Shown here one piece after another: positions 44,255 to 54,047 of a stretch of DNA of 64,000 nucleotides. Positions within the stretch are counted from its first letter, which is position 1. Each line of letters starts with the position of its first letter. Location of the stretch: contig NZ_QUHR01000001.1 of assembly GCF_003479605.1 (NCBI RefSeq), positions 1 to 64,000 of the forward strand, written 5' to 3'. Below the pieces are notes generated by a model. That model made no database searches, was not told the origin of the DNA, and saw only the letters and a list, made by a program, of their open reading frames with translations. The translations under genes and the position numbers were made by a program. This DNA comes from Roseburia sp. AF12-17LB. GTDB lineage: Bacteria > Bacillota > Clostridia > Lachnospirales > Lachnospiraceae.

Positions 44255-44464
44255 ATGGGAGAAACCGAAAACAAGAACACAGCAGTAAAAGAGAGCTGGT
44301 TCGCCGGTCTTAAGGCTGAATTCAAAAAAATCATTTGGCCTACAAAAGAATCACTTGCCCGTCAGACAACAGCAGTTGTTATTGTGTCAGTTGTACTTGG
44401 TCTGATAATTACACTTCTGGATACAATCATCCAGTACGGTGTGAATTTTCTAGTGAATTTATAA
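44255..44464 (+). CDS. secE: Preprotein translocase subunit SecE
   Basis: A 69-residue single-span SecE, which clamps SecY in the Sec translocon. The amphipathic segment FAGLKAEFKKIIWPTKESLARQ (about residues 14-35) contains the conserved WPTK, followed by one membrane helix (TAVVIVSVVLGLIITLLDTIIQYGVNFLV). GGAAGTGAC precedes ATG. Gram-positive SecE has only this last helix, so the length is normal. Lies between rpmG and nusG as usual. Confidence 0.95.
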   Translation: MGETENKNTAVKESWFAGLKAEFKKIIWPTKESLARQTTAVVIVSVVLGLIITLLDTIIQYGVNFLVNL

Positions 44465-44481
44465 TGGAGGCATAGGTGATT

Positions 44482-45000
44482 ATGGCAGAGGCACACTGGT
44501 ATGTAGTTCATACCTATTCAGGTTATGAGAATAAGGTCAAAGCGAACATCGATAAGGCAATCGAGAACCGGCATTTAGAAGAGCAGATACTCGAAGTCAG
44601 AGTACCGATGCAGGATGTTGTCGAGCTTAAGAACGGTGCGAAAAAGCAGGTTCAGAAGAAAATGTTCCCGGGATATGTGCTTATCAATATGGTCATGAAT
44701 GATGATACCTGGTATGTGGTAAGAAATACCAGAGGCGTAACCGGATTTGTTGGACCGGGATCTAAGCCGGTACCACTCACTGACGCTGAAATGAGACCAC
44801 TGGGAATCAAGTCAGACAACATTGTCGTAGATTTCGATGAAGGCGATACTGTCGTTGTAATCGGTGGTGTGTGGAAGGACACCATCGGTGTTATCCAGCG
44901 TATGGATCACGGAAAACAGATTTGTACGATTAATGTGGATTTATTTGGCCGGGAGACTCCGGTCGAGATTAGTTTTTCAGATGTAAAGAAGATGAATTAA
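44482..45000 (+). CDS. nusG: Transcription termination/antitermination factor NusG
   Basis: A 172-residue NusG. The NGN domain has HWYVVHTYSGYENKVKANI, the RNA-polymerase contact region KKQVQKKMFPGYVLINMVMND, and TRGVTGFVGPGSKPVPL. The C-terminal KOW domain has VDFDEGDTVVVIGGVWKDTIGVIQRMD. The start is taken at ATG 44482, where family members begin (AEAHWYVV); a GTG at 44476 with GGAGG 5 bases before it is a possible alternative. NusG couples RNA polymerase to Rho or to ribosomes and promotes pausing in Firmicutes. Standard position before rplK. Confidence 0.96.
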   Translation: MAEAHWYVVHTYSGYENKVKANIDKAIENRHLEEQILEVRVPMQDVVELKNGAKKQVQKKMFPGYVLINMVMNDDTWYVVRNTRGVTGFVGPGSKPVPLTDAEMRPLGIKSDNIVVDFDEGDTVVVIGGVWKDTIGVIQRMDHGKQICTINVDLFGRETPVEISFSDVKKMN

Positions 45001-45015
45001 AGGAGGCAACCTCAA

Positions 45016-45441
45016 ATGGCAAAGAAAGTAGAAGGATATATCAAATTGCAGATTCCTGCCGGCAAAGCAACTCCGGCACCACCTGTTGGACCTGCTTTAG
45101 GTCAGCACGGTGTGAATATTGTGGAATTCACAAAACAGTTTAATGCAAAAACAGCAGATATGGGAGACACAATCGTTCCTGTAGTTATCACTGTTTACGC
45201 AGACAGAAGCTTCAGCTTCATTACAAAAACTCCTCCAGCAGCAGTACTGCTGAAGAAGGCCTGCAACTTAAAGAGTGCATCAGCAACTCCTAACAAGACA
45301 AAAGTTGCAAAAATTTCTAAAGCTAAGCTTCAGGAAATCGCTGAGCTGAAAATGCCAGACTTAAATGCTGCATCTGTTGAAGCTGCAATGAGCATGATCG
45401 CTGGTACAGCAAGAAGTATGGGTATTGAAGTAGAAGAGTAA
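45016..45441 (+). CDS. rplK: 50S ribosomal protein L11
   Basis: A 141-residue L11, full length. The N-terminal domain ([38 protein letters not shown]) carries the Pro-rich stretch that contacts thiostrepton and release factors. The C-terminal rRNA-binding domain has [21 protein letters not shown]11 forms the GTPase-associated stalk base with 23S rRNA. AAAGGAGG lies before ATG, 15 bases after nusG. It is co-transcribed with rplA, with a conserved RNA element between them. Confidence 0.97.
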   Translation: MAKKVEGYIKLQIPAGKATPAPPVGPALGQHGVNIVEFTKQFNAKTADMGDTIVPVVITVYADRSFSFITKTPPAAVLLKKACNLKSASATPNKTKVAKISKAKLQEIAELKMPDLNAASVEAAMSMIAGTARSMGIEVEE

Positions 45442-45461
45442 CCCAGAAGAAACGAAAATAC

Positions 45462-45491
45462 GTGGGAGGGTTCCACTCCCGATAATACCAC
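45462..45491 (+). promoter_or_regulatory. Predicted ribosomal protein L1 binding site in mRNA
   Basis: GTGG (45462-45465) pairs with CCAC (45488-45491), and inner GGG (45468-45470) with CCC (45478-45480). This leaves an asymmetric loop, GA opposite GATAATA. The shape matches the L1 site on 23S rRNA and its mimic before rplA in many bacteria. Bound L1 would block the AGGAGG at 45492-45497. Confidence 0.65.
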
Positions 45492-45506
45492 AGGAGGTTA
45501 TTTAGA

Positions 45507-46199
45507 ATGAAAAGAGGAAAGAAATATTTAGAAGCTGCAAAATCAATTGATAGAGCAACTTTATATGATCCGGCAGAAGCAATCGGACTTGCAAAGAAAG
45601 CAGCCGTTGCAAAATTTGATGAGACTATCGAAGTTCACATTCGTACCGGATGTGACGGACGTCACGCAGATCAGCAGATTCGTGGTGCAGTTGTATTACC
45701 ACACGGAACTGGTAAAGCTGTAAAAGTATTAGTATTCGCAAAGGGAACCAAATTAGACGAGGCTCAGGCAGCAGGTGCTGATTTCGTTGGTGGAGAGGAA
45801 TTAATTCCGAAGATCCAGAACGAAGGATGGCTTGACTTCGACGTTGTTGTTGCAACTCCTGATATGATGGGCGTTGTTGGACGTCTTGGTCGTGTACTTG
45901 GACCGAAGGGCTTAATGCCAAACCCAAAAGCTGGAACTGTTACTATGGACGTTACCAAGGCAGTAAACGATATCAAAGCCGGAAAAATCGAGTATAGATT
46001 AGACAAAGCAAATATTATCCATGTGCCAATTGGAAAAGCATCCTTTAGTGAAGAACAATTAGCGGACAACTTCCAGACTCTTATTGATGCCGTAAACAAA
46101 GCAAAACCGGCTACATTAAAAGGTCAGTACATGAAGAGCGTTTCTGTAGCTCCTACCATGGGACCGGGTGTAAAAATCAACCCACTGAAGCTTGTTTAG
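45507..46199 (+). CDS. rplA: 50S ribosomal protein L1
   Basis: A 230-residue L1 of normal length. Family segments: [26 protein letters not shown] at the N terminus, [18 protein letters not shown] in the second domain, and [23 protein letters not shown], the most conserved stretch. L1 forms the mobile stalk at the ribosomal E site and represses its own operon by binding mRNA. An AGGAGG site precedes ATG. A new promoter and L10 leader follow, so rplJL is a separate unit. Confidence 0.97.
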   Translation: MKRGKKYLEAAKSIDRATLYDPAEAIGLAKKAAVAKFDETIEVHIRTGCDGRHADQQIRGAVVLPHGTGKAVKVLVFAKGTKLDEAQAAGADFVGGEELIPKIQNEGWLDFDVVVATPDMMGVVGRLGRVLGPKGLMPNPKAGTVTMDVTKAVNDIKAGKIEYRLDKANIIHVPIGKASFSEEQLADNFQTLIDAVNKAKPATLKGQYMKSVSVAPTMGPGVKINPLKLV

Positions 46200-46208
46200 T
46201 TTTTGTTA

Positions 46209-46237
46209 TTGACATCCAAGATATTAATTGCTATAAT
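46209..46237 (+). promoter_or_regulatory. Consensus sigma-A promoter of rplJL
   Basis: TTGACA (46209-46214), exactly 17 bases, TATAAT (46232-46237): both hexamers match the consensus in full. Confidence 0.93.
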
Positions 46238-46244
46238 AGCAAAG

Positions 46245-46371
46245 CATATTGCCGAAGACAGTAGGTGCCGTAAGGCGTAACCGTAGAGAACCTACCGAGG
46301 AAATGCAGATACTTATGTATTTGTAAATGAGATTTTAAATCCTCTCTGTCTTCCACAGAGAGGATTTTTTT
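46245..46371 (+). ncRNA. L10 leader with intrinsic attenuator
   Basis: The 5' leader of rplJL contains the conserved pieces of the L10(L12)4-binding element: TTGCCGAAGACAGTAGGT (46250-46267), a GCCGTAAGGC mini-hairpin, and ACCTACCGAGG closing the GTAGGT stem. A terminator follows: AATCCTCTCTGT (46338-46349), loop CTTCC, ACAGAGAGGATT (46355-46366) and a T-run to 46371. Excess L10-L12 complex bound to the leader should favour termination. Confidence 0.85.
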
Positions 46372-46426
46372 AGGTAATGTACCTGTCTTTCGCAAGATGA
46401 AAAATAAAGAAGGAGGTGCACGATTC

Positions 46427-47002
46427 GTGGCAAAAGTAGAACTTAAACAGCCTATCGTACAGGAAATTTCTGAGCAGATTAAAGATGCACAGTCAGTAGT
46501 AGTCGTTGACTACCGTGGACTTACCGTTGCAGAAGATACTCAGCTGCGTAAGCAGTTAAGAGAAGCTGGTGTTGCTTATAAAGTATATAAGAATACATTA
46601 GTTAATTTTGCAATCAAAGGAACTGATTTCGAAAGCCTTTCCGACGTATTGGAAGGACCAAACGCATTCGCAATTTCAACAACAGATGCAACAGCACCTG
46701 CAAGAGTAATTGCTAAATTTGCAAAGACAGCTCCTGCACTTGAGATTAAAGCCGGCGTAGTAGAAGGAACCTTCTATGATGCAGATGGAATGAAAGCAAT
46801 CGCTACAATCCCATCCAGAGAAGAATTACTTTCCAAATTCCTTGGAAGTATTCAGTCTCCTATTGCAAACTTCGCTCGTGTTATTAATCAGATCGCTGAA
46901 AAAGGCGGCGCAGCAGACGTAGAAGTTAAGGCAGAAGAGGCAGCACCTGCAGAAGAAGCTCCAGTAGAAGCTCCTGCAGAGGAAGCTCCAGCAGCAGAAT
47001 AA
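46427..47002 (+). CDS. rplJ: 50S ribosomal protein L10
   Basis: A 191-residue L10. It starts at GTG 46427 with AGGAGGTG (46411-46418) 8 bases upstream; the opening MAKVELKQPIVQEISEQIKDAQSVVVVDYRGLTVAEDTQLRKQLREAGV is typical. The central part binds 23S rRNA and the helical C terminus anchors L7/L12 dimers. The extreme C terminus has an Ala/Glu/Pro-rich tail (AEEAAPAEEAPVEAPAEE, about residues 170-190), longer than in E. coli and common in Lachnospiraceae as I recall. Autoregulated through the leader. Confidence 0.96.
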   Translation: MAKVELKQPIVQEISEQIKDAQSVVVVDYRGLTVAEDTQLRKQLREAGVAYKVYKNTLVNFAIKGTDFESLSDVLEGPNAFAISTTDATAPARVIAKFAKTAPALEIKAGVVEGTFYDADGMKAIATIPSREELLSKFLGSIQSPIANFARVINQIAEKGGAADVEVKAEEAAPAEEAPVEAPAEEAPAAE

Positions 47003-47056
47003 TCTGCAAACCAATCAATTTATTGAAAACAAAACCAAAAACGGAGGTAAATTAAA

Positions 47057-47431
47057 ATGGCTAAATTAACAACAGCTGAGATGATTGACGCTATCAAAGA
47101 GTTAAGCGTATTAGAGTTAAATGAATTAGTAAAAGCTTGTGAAGAAGAGTTCGGTGTATCCGCAGCAGCAGGCGTTGTAGTTGCAGCAGCAGGTGGAGAC
47201 GCAGCAGCAGCAGAAGAGAAGACTGAGTTTGACGTAGAGTTAACAGAAGTTGGACCAAACAAAGTTAAGGTTATCAAAGTAGTTCGTGAAGCTACTGGCT
47301 TAGGCTTAAAAGAAGCAAAAGACTTAGTAGATGGCGCTCCTAAGATCGTTAAAGAGCAGGCTGACAAAGCTACAGCTGATGACATCAAAGCTAAATTAGA
47401 AGCTGAAGGTGCTAAAGTAACATTAAAATAA
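47057..47431 (+). CDS. rplL: 50S ribosomal protein L7/L12
   Basis: A 124-residue L7/L12 of normal length. The N-terminal dimerisation domain ([29 protein letters not shown]), an Ala-rich hinge ([19 protein letters not shown]) and the C-terminal factor-binding domain ([34 protein letters not shown]) are all intact. Several copies form the ribosomal stalk that recruits EF-Tu and EF-G. ACGGAGG precedes ATG. Codon use is strongly biased, as expected for high expression. A terminator follows. Confidence 0.97.
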   Translation: MAKLTTAEMIDAIKELSVLELNELVKACEEEFGVSAAAGVVVAAAGGDAAAAEEKTEFDVELTEVGPNKVKVIKVVREATGLGLKEAKDLVDGAPKIVKEQADKATADDIKAKLEAEGAKVTLK

Positions 47432-47464
47432 TTTTTGATTCACAACTGAATTAGAAATGATAGG

Positions 47465-47499
47465 AATCGGATTCATAGAAATATGGATCCGATTTTCTT
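47465..47499 (+). terminator. Intrinsic terminator of rplJL
   Basis: AATCGGATTCAT (47465-47476) pairs with ATGGATCCGATT (47483-47494) with one wobble and a 6-base loop, followed by a T-rich run. Confidence 0.85.
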
Positions 47500-47523
47500 G
47501 TAGTTTATAGGACTTTAGACCTA

Positions 47524-47553
47524 TTGACGTAAAAAGAAAATATGTAATAATAG
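47524..47553 (+). promoter_or_regulatory. Putative sigma-A promoter of small membrane protein
   Basis: TTGACG (47524-47529), 18 bases and TAATAG (47548-47553), 40 bases before the gene. The -10 is imperfect. Confidence 0.5.
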
Positions 47554-47593
47554 TAGCGTAACTTGAAAACAATATAAGAATAGGAGATTAGTT

Positions 47594-47914
47594 ATGAACA
47601 CAGGACTTAAGGTATGGCTCTGGATTGTATTTGTAATCAATATCATTTCCGGAGTAATGATGATTCCGTTAATGCTCATTCAGCCACTGCTGATTGTCAG
47701 CCTCATTGCAGAAGTGCTTATTATCGTAGGTGCCGGCCTGATTTTGTTTGCACAGAAGAAGGTTGGATTCTATCTGATGATTGCATGTGCAGCAATCGGT
47801 CTGGTAATCAACATCTTTGGCGGGGTTGGAGTGGTAAAAAGTATCATCAGCGCAGTATTGTGCCCACTAATTACATATTTATTTATGCAGAAAGACTGGG
47901 ACAGCTTCCGGTAG
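47594..47914 (+). CDS. Small multi-span membrane protein
   Basis: A 106-residue, very hydrophobic protein with about four membrane helices: LKVWLWIVFVINIISGVMMI (5-24), LLIVSLIAEVLIIVGAGLILFA (32-53), VGFYLMIACAAIGLVINIFGG (57-77) and a last one near 80-97. No family motif is recognised. It has its own promoter and terminators on both sides, so it is a monocistronic insert between rplL and rpoB. Conserved charged residues are few (QKK at 54-56, MQKDWDSFR at the C terminus). The function is unknown. Confidence 0.7.
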   Translation: MNTGLKVWLWIVFVINIISGVMMIPLMLIQPLLIVSLIAEVLIIVGAGLILFAQKKVGFYLMIACAAIGLVINIFGGVGVVKSIISAVLCPLITYLFMQKDWDSFR

Positions 47915-47930
47915 AATGAGACATCAACAA

Positions 47931-47970
47931 AAAGAACCTTCTGGCAGAAATGCTGGAAGGTTCTTTGCTT
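47931..47970 (+). terminator. Intrinsic terminator of small membrane protein gene
   Basis: AAAGAACCTTC (47931-47941) pairs with GAAGGTTCTTT (47956-47966), with an inner GCA-GAAA-TGC hairpin, then GCTTT. Confidence 0.8.
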
Positions 47971-48080
47971 TATAGAAAATATTTTTATAAAAGTGATAGA
48001 TTTAAGACATCAGATTCGTAATAATAAGTGTAGCTGCAAAAATGCAAACCATGGTGCATGAAGCAAAAGGCAGGATAACA

Positions 48081-48632
48081 ATGAAGATAACAGAGAAGAA
48101 TTATATTCAGCAATTACAATTGCATAATGAAGAAGCATTGATTTATGTCATAGATATGTATGGTGGATTGCTTAAGGCGGTCATCCGAAAACACTTATTT
48201 ACCATGCCACAGAAACAGGAAGAATGCATGAACGATGTGCTGCTTTCCATCTGGGAACACGCAGCATCCTTTGATGATAAGAAGAACAGCTTCAAGAACT
48301 GGGCGGCAGCCATTGCCCGGTACGAAGCCATCGACTATCTTAGAAAATATAAGCGGGACTTGGAACAGCTTTGTATGGATGATGTGACAGCGGCGGAAAA
48401 TGACAGGATGTTAGAACAACTGATAGAAGGGGAATTAAGCCATGAAGTAGAACAATTGCTTTTGTGCCTGAAACCTCTTGACCGGAAAATATTTATGAAA
48501 TTATTTGTAGAGGAAGAATCTGTAGAGCAGATAAGCGAAGATACCGGACTTCCGAGAGATGTCATTTACAACCGGGTATCCAGAGGAAAGCGGAAAATGA
48601 GAAACATGTATTTGAAACAGAAGGAGGCATGA
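48081..48632 (+). CDS. ECF-type RNA polymerase sigma factor
   Basis: A 183-residue extracytoplasmic-function-like sigma factor. Region 2 contains MNDVLLSIWEHAASFDDKKNSFKNWAAAIARYEAIDYLRKYKRD (about 52-95), with the FKNWAAAIARYEAIDYLR helix of region 2.4. Region 4 has LDRKIFMKLFVEEESVEQISEDTGLPRDVIYNRVSRGKRKMR (about 135-176), the DNA-binding helix-turn-helix. ATG 48081 is favoured by AGGAT upstream over an in-frame ATG at 48042. The next gene, 4 bases on, encodes a DUF4179 protein that probably acts as its membrane anti-sigma factor. I could not read an autoregulatory promoter. Confidence 0.85.
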   Translation: MKITEKNYIQQLQLHNEEALIYVIDMYGGLLKAVIRKHLFTMPQKQEECMNDVLLSIWEHAASFDDKKNSFKNWAAAIARYEAIDYLRKYKRDLEQLCMDDVTAAENDRMLEQLIEGELSHEVEQLLLCLKPLDRKIFMKLFVEEESVEQISEDTGLPRDVIYNRVSRGKRKMRNMYLKQKEA

Positions 48633-48636
48633 AGAG

Positions 48637-49791
48637 ATGAAAGACGATAAAATCTATGAAATGTTAAATGATGCGGAAATTGATTTGAATGAATATGAAG
48701 TAGAAGAGTTATCCTCCGAAGAAAAGGAACGGTATAAAACGAGAATCCGGATGGAGGTAAAACGTATGAATAGGGAAACAAGGAATAAGAAAAATAAAAA
48801 TATAAGAAAAATTGCGGCAGGAATGGCAGCAGCCTGCGCGGTCGCAGTGGGAGTGGCGGGATTTTCTAATTCTGCACTGGCAGACAGCATCTACAGCAAC
48901 ACAATCGGAAAACTGATTGGCGCAACACAGGGAGATAAAGATGAAAAGGAACTTTCGGATATCTATTCTACCATTGGAAAAGAGTCCACGGAATTGGTTT
49001 CGGATGATCAGTGTGTGCTGGAAACAGACCGGAGTGGAGTAAAGATAAGCGTTTCGGATGTGTATTGCGATGGCTACCTGCTTTACTACACAACCACCCT
49101 TAGCACAGACAATGCAGAACTGAATGAATCAGACTGGATTATGGGACCGCAGAGTGATAAGGTGATGGAAAATGTTTCTATCAATGAAACCCTGATTCAG
49201 TCGGCAATCGGGCAGCCTTTTGAAAAGGCAGAGGACGGAAGCTATGTGAAGATGGAACAAATTGATTTATCAACATTGACTGATGAAAATGATAATCCGA
49301 TTGATATTTCGGACTTGAAAGATTTTACCGTAACCTGGAGCATAGACACATTAGAAGGCTATCTTTCCGATGCATGGGATGAAAATGGAGAATATCAGAC
49401 CACCACAAAAGTAAGCGGAGACTGGCAGCTCTCCTTCCCGGTGCATGTGGATACTTCCAAGAATGAGACCATCGCAGTAAATAAAGAAGATAATGGTGTT
49501 GCAGTAAATCAGGTGATCAAAACCGGTGCCGTCTTGATCGTTGACATGCAGCTCCCGGATATTACCGGCGCACCGTACAATGACCCATATAATGACCCGG
49601 ATATATTTATTACCGACGAAGCAGGCAATGCAATGTGGTGGTTAGGCGGCCGGTTTACCCCAAATGAGGATGGAAGCCAGAGTGAACGGATTATGCTGCT
49701 TTATAATGGAGAGAGTACAATCCATATATCCGTAACCAACAAAAATGGTGCAGGTGAAAGTATTGCAGAACTGGATGTGGACTTAAAATAA
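48637..49791 (+). CDS. DUF4179 membrane protein, likely anti-sigma factor
   Basis: A 384-residue protein with a short cytoplasmic N terminus (MKDDKIYEMLNDAEIDLNEYEVEELSSEEKERYKTRI), one membrane segment (about 59-80, AAGMAAACAVAVGVAGFSNSAL) and a large extracytoplasmic beta-rich domain. The part just after the helix (DSIYSNTIGKLIG) is typical of DUF4179 proteins, which are usually encoded next to ECF sigma factors. By analogy its N terminus would bind the upstream sigma factor and the outer domain would sense an envelope signal. AAGGAGG precedes the start. A very strong terminator follows. Confidence 0.82.
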   Translation: MKDDKIYEMLNDAEIDLNEYEVEELSSEEKERYKTRIRMEVKRMNRETRNKKNKNIRKIAAGMAAACAVAVGVAGFSNSALADSIYSNTIGKLIGATQGDKDEKELSDIYSTIGKESTELVSDDQCVLETDRSGVKISVSDVYCDGYLLYYTTTLSTDNAELNESDWIMGPQSDKVMENVSINETLIQSAIGQPFEKAEDGSYVKMEQIDLSTLTDENDNPIDISDLKDFTVTWSIDTLEGYLSDAWDENGEYQTTTKVSGDWQLSFPVHVDTSKNETIAVNKEDNGVAVNQVIKTGAVLIVDMQLPDITGAPYNDPYNDPDIFITDEAGNAMWWLGGRFTPNEDGSQSERIMLLYNGESTIHISVTNKNGAGESIAELDVDLK

Positions 49792-49860
49792 AACCGGAAT
49801 CAATAAAATAGATAATGAAATATGTAATAGAATAGAAAAATAAAGAAAAAAGGGTAAAGA

Positions 49861-49912
49861 AAAAAGCAGCTATGGGATGCAAAGAAAAAGCATTTCATGG
49901 CTGCTTTTTCTG
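49861..49912 (+). terminator. Strong terminator of the sigma factor/DUF4179 operon
   Basis: A long stem of about 20 bp between 49861-49880 and 49890-49909 (outer AAAAAGCAGC/GCTGCTTTTT) with a 9-base loop, ending in five T. The terminal A/T pairs could let it act both ways. Confidence 0.88.
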
Positions 49913-50018
49913 ATATTAGACAGCTATAAAAAAACGCAGATGGCAGGCTGCATCACTGCGAGAATGAAAATTATTCCCCAATATTGAAAAATATATGCAT
50001 ATTGTGCGAAAATAATGC

Positions 50019-50048
50019 TTGACTTTAGAAAACTACTTGTGGTATCAT
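50019..50048 (+). promoter_or_regulatory. Sigma-A promoter of rpoBC and structured leader
   Basis: TTGACT (50019-50024), 18 bases and TATCAT (50043-50048). The 115-base leader to rpoB contains a hairpin GGCTTTA (50074-50080) / TGAAGCC (50101-50107) with an inner TCCT/AGGA. Between the terminator at 49912 and this promoter I see no gene, only the short repeat-like stretch at 49928-49966. Confidence 0.85.
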
Positions 50049-50169
50049 ATACGTTGCACTATTGTGGTGAGGTGGCTTTACTATATCCTTTTTTAGGAAA
50101 TGAAGCCCAAAGAATATAATTTGCTGAAATTTAGTGGATTGAGAATAAAAAACGAGAGGTGAAACGTCA

Positions 50170-53100
50170 ATGGAGAAAAACAGAATACGTCCGGTGAAGG
50201 CTGGAAAAGGCATACGTATGAGTTACTCAAGACAAAAAGAGGTATTGGAAATGCCAAACCTGATTGAGGTCCAGAAGGATTCTTATCAGTGGTTCTTAGA
50301 CGAGGGCCTGAAAGAAGTGTTTGCAGATATCTCTCCGATTGAGGATTATAGCGGACATCTTAGCTTGGAATTTGTGGATTTCACATTATGTGAGGATGAT
50401 GTGAAGTATACAATTCCGGAGTGTAAACAGAGAGACGCAACTTATGCAGCTCCTTTGAAGGTAAAAGTCAGACTGTATAACAAAGAAACAGATGAAATTA
50501 ATGAACATGAGATTTTTATGGGCGATTTACCTCTCATGACAGAGACCGGAACCTTCGTTATCAATGGAGCAGAGCGTGTTATCGTAAGCCAGTTGGTTCG
50601 TTCCCCTGGTATTTACTATGGCATTGCGCATGATAAAGTAGGTAAGGAACTCTATTCCTGTACCGTAATCCCGAACCGTGGAGCATGGTTAGAGTATGAA
50701 ACAGACTCTAATGATATTTTCTATGTACGTGTTGACCGTACCAGAAAAGTGCCAATCACAGTATTACTGCGTGCATTAGGACTGGGAACCAACCAGGAAA
50801 TTATAGATTTATTTGGCGAAGAGCCAAAGATTTTAGCATCTTTTGGAAAAGACGTTGCTACAAGCTACGAGGAAGGTCTTCTGGAATTATATAAGAAGAT
50901 CCGTCCGGGCGAGCCTCTTTCTGTTGACAGTGCAGAGAGTCTGATTACTGCAATGTTCTTCGACCCAAGACGTTATGACCTGGCAAAAGTAGGTCGTTAT
51001 AAATTTAACAAGAAGCTGGCATTTAAGAACCGTTTACGTGGGAAAGTACTGGCTGAAGATGTTGTTCTTGAGACTACCGGAGAGGTAATCGAAAAAGGAA
51101 CAGAGCTGACCAGAGAGCTTGCAGAAGAGATTCAGAACGCAGCTGTTCCGGCAGTATATATTGCTACAGAAGAAAGAAATGAAAAAGTTCTTTCCAATAT
51201 GATGGTAGACCTCACTACCTATGTAGACGTAGTACCGAAGGAAGTTGGTATTACTGAGCTGGTATATTATCCGGCATTAAAGAAAATCCTGGATGAAAAT
51301 GAATCCTTGGAAGATATCAAGGAAGCAATTCGTAAAAACGTATCTGAACTGGTTCCGAAGCATATTACCAAGGAAGATATTTTTGCATCCGTTAACTACA
51401 ATATGCACTTGGAGTGGGGCATTGGAAATGACGATGATATCGACCACTTAGGTAACCGTCGTATCCGTGCCGTAGGTGAGTTATTACAGAACCAGTACAG
51501 AATCGGACTTTCCAGAATGGAACGTGTGGTTCGTGAGCGTATGACCACCCAGGATCAGGAAGGAATTTCTCCACAGAGCCTGATTAATATCAAACCGGTA
51601 ACCGCAGCAGTGAAAGAGTTCTTCGGATCTTCCCAGCTGTCACAGTTCATGGATCAGAACAACCCGCTGGGTGAGCTGACACATAAGAGACGTTTATCCG
51701 CATTAGGACCAGGTGGTTTATCCAGAGACCGTGCTGGATTCGAGGTTCGAGACGTACACTACTCCCATTACGGAAGAATGTGCCCTATTGAGACTCCTGA
51801 AGGACCGAACATCGGACTTATCAACTCACTGGCATGTTATGCAAGAATTAACGAATATGGTTTCATTGAGGCACCATATCGTAAGATTGATAAAACAGAT
51901 CCTAAGAATCCGCGTGTTACAGAAGATGTTGTATACATGACCGCAGATGAAGAGGATAATTACCATGTAGCACAGGCGAATGAAAAACTGGATGAAGAAG
52001 GACATTTCGTAAGAAATTCCGTTTCCGGCCGTTACTTAGATGAGACACAGGAATATGACAAGCAGATGTTTGATTATATGGATGTATCTCCTAAGATGGT
52101 ATTCTCTGTTGCTACCGCATTGATTCCGTTCTTGCAGAACGATGATGCGAACCGTGCGCTGATGGGATCTAACATGCAGCGTCAGGCAGTACCTCTTCTT
52201 ACCACAGAAGCTCCTGTAGTAGGAACCGGTATGGAAACCAAGACTGCAGTAGACTCCGGTGTATGTGTAGTTGCAAAGAAATCCGGTACTATTGAGAAAT
52301 CTGAGTCAAACCAGATTACCATGAAGAATGATGATGGAACAAGAGACGTATACAAACTGACCAAGTTCTCACGAAGTAACCAGTCCAACTGCTACAACCA
52401 GAGACCAATCGTGTTCAAAGGTGATCATGTAGAAGCTGGCGAAGTAATTGCTGACGGACCATCTACTGCTAATGGTGAGCTTGCTCTTGGAAAGAACCCG
52501 TTAATCGGATTCATGACATGGGAAGGTTACAACTACGAGGACGCTGTTCTTCTGAGTGAAAGATTAGTACAGGATGATGTTTATACATCTGTTCATATTG
52601 AAGAGTACGAAGCAGAAGCCCGTGATACCAAATTAGGACCGGAAGAAATTACAAGAGACGTTCCAGGTGTCGGCGATGATGCATTGAAAGACCTTGACGA
52701 AAGAGGAATCATACGTATCGGTGCAGAAGTTCGTGCCGGTGATATTCTGGTAGGTAAGGTTACTCCAAAGGGAGAGACAGAGCTTACCGCAGAAGAAAGA
52801 CTGTTACGTGCCATCTTCGGTGAGAAAGCAAGAGAAGTAAGAGACACTTCCCTGAAAGTACCACATGGTGAATATGGTATCATTGTAGAGGCGAAAGTAT
52901 TTACAAGAGAAAATGGTGACGAATTATCCCCTGGTGTAAATCAGGCAGTTCGTATTTACATTGCACAGAAGAGAAAAATCTCCGTTGGAGATAAGATGGC
53001 TGGACGTCATGGTAACAAGGGTGTCGTTTCCCGTGTACTTCCGGTAGAAGATATGCCATTCCTGCCGAACGGCCGTCCGCTGGATATTGTATTGAACCCA

Positions 53101-54027
53101 TTGGGTGTACCTTCCCGTATGAATATCGGTCAGGTCCTGGAGATTCACTTAAGTCTTGCAGCGAAAGCACTTGGATTTAACATTGAGACTCCTGTATTTG
53201 ACGGTGCACGAGAGATTGATATTCAGGATACCCTGGAACTGGCAAATGATTATGTCAACTCCACCTGGGAAGAATTTGAAGCAAAATATAAAGATACATT
53301 GCGTGAAGATGTAATGCAGTATCTTTCCGATAACAGAGACCACAGAGAATTATGGAAGGGCGTTCCGATTTCCCGTGACGGAAAGGTTCAGCTTCGTGAC
53401 GGACGTACCGGAGAAGAATTTGACTCACCGGTTACCATTGGCCACATGCATTACCTGAAACTGCATCATCTGGTAGATGATAAGATTCATGCACGTTCTA
53501 CCGGTCCTTACTCCTTAGTAACACAGCAGCCTCTGGGTGGTAAAGCTCAGTTTGGTGGACAGCGTTTCGGAGAGATGGAGGTTTGGGCACTGGAAGCTTA
53601 TGGTGCATCTTACACATTACAGGAGATTCTGACTGTGAAGTCCGACGACGTGGTTGGCCGTGTGAAGACATACGAAGCAATCATTAAGGGTGACAATATC
53701 CCTGAACCGGGAATCCCAGAATCCTTCAAGGTACTTCTCAAAGAACTTCAGTCCCTTGGTCTTGATGTCAGAGTATTAGACGAAGACCGTAACGAAGTTG
53801 AACTGATGGAGACCAGCGAATATGGTAACACAGATTTGAATTCCATTATCTCAGGCGATAAAGATTTCGCGTTTGAAGACAGCGAGTCCTTCGGAAAGAT
53901 GGGCTTTACCAAACAGGAATTTGATTCTGAGAGTGGAGAACTCAACAACGTAGAAGAAGAGGAAGAGGATGATGACGCAGGCTTCGATTTTGACGATGCT
54001 GCCGATGAAGTTCTTGACGAAGAATAA
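50170..54027 (+). CDS. rpoB: RNA polymerase subunit beta
   Basis: The 1285-residue beta subunit, full length. The rifampicin-pocket region [33 protein letters not shown] (about residues 485-517) keeps the wild-type Asp, His and Ser at the three main resistance positions (516, 526, 531 in E. coli numbering). Further catalytic segments are [34 protein letters not shown] and [32 protein letters not shown]. The C terminus has a long acidic tail ([26 protein letters not shown]). GAGAGGTGA precedes ATG. Followed by rpoC after 20 bases. Confidence 0.98.
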   Translation: MEKNRIRPVKAGKGIRMSYSRQKEVLEMPNLIEVQKDSYQWFLDEGLKEVFADISPIEDYSGHLSLEFVDFTLCEDDVKYTIPECKQRDATYAAPLKVKVRLYNKETDEINEHEIFMGDLPLMTETGTFVINGAERVIVSQLVRSPGIYYGIAHDKVGKELYSCTVIPNRGAWLEYETDSNDIFYVRVDRTRKVPITVLLRALGLGTNQEIIDLFGEEPKILASFGKDVATSYEEGLLELYKKIRPGEPLSVDSAESLITAMFFDPRRYDLAKVGRYKFNKKLAFKNRLRGKVLAEDVVLETTGEVIEKGTELTRELAEEIQNAAVPAVYIATEERNEKVLSNMMVDLTTYVDVVPKEVGITELVYYPALKKILDENESLEDIKEAIRKNVSELVPKHITKEDIFASVNYNMHLEWGIGNDDDIDHLGNRRIRAVGELLQNQYRIGLSRMERVVRERMTTQDQEGISPQSLINIKPVTAAVKEFFGSSQLSQFMDQNNPLGELTHKRRLSALGPGGLSRDRAGFEVRDVHYSHYGRMCPIETPEGPNIGLINSLACYARINEYGFIEAPYRKIDKTDPKNPRVTEDVVYMTADEEDNYHVAQANEKLDEEGHFVRNSVSGRYLDETQEYDKQMFDYMDVSPKMVFSVATALIPFLQNDDANRALMGSNMQRQAVPLLTTEAPVVGTGMETKTAVDSGVCVVAKKSGTIEKSESNQITMKNDDGTRDVYKLTKFSRSNQSNCYNQRPIVFKGDHVEAGEVIADGPSTANGELALGKNPLIGFMTWEGYNYEDAVLLSERLVQDDVYTSVHIEEYEAEARDTKLGPEEITRDVPGVGDDALKDLDERGIIRIGAEVRAGDILVGKVTPKGETELTAEERLLRAIFGEKAREVRDTSLKVPHGEYGIIVEAKVFTRENGDELSPGVNQAVRIYIAQKRKISVGDKMAGRHGNKGVVSRVLPVEDMPFLPNGRPLDIVLNPLGVPSRMNIGQVLEIHLSLAAKALGFNIETPVFDGAREIDIQDTLELANDYVNSTWEEFEAKYKDTLREDVMQYLSDNRDHRELWKGVPISRDGKVQLRDGRTGEEFDSPVTIGHMHYLKLHHLVDDKIHARSTGPYSLVTQQPLGGKAQFGGQRFGEMEVWALEAYGASYTLQEILTVKSDDVVGRVKTYEAIIKGDNIPEPGIPESFKVLLKELQSLGLDVRVLDEDRNEVELMETSEYGNTDLNSIISGDKDFAFEDSESFGKMGFTKQEFDSESGELNNVEEEEEDDDAGFDFDDAADEVLDEE

Positions 54028-54047
54028 ATAGGAAGGGAGTGTCATTA

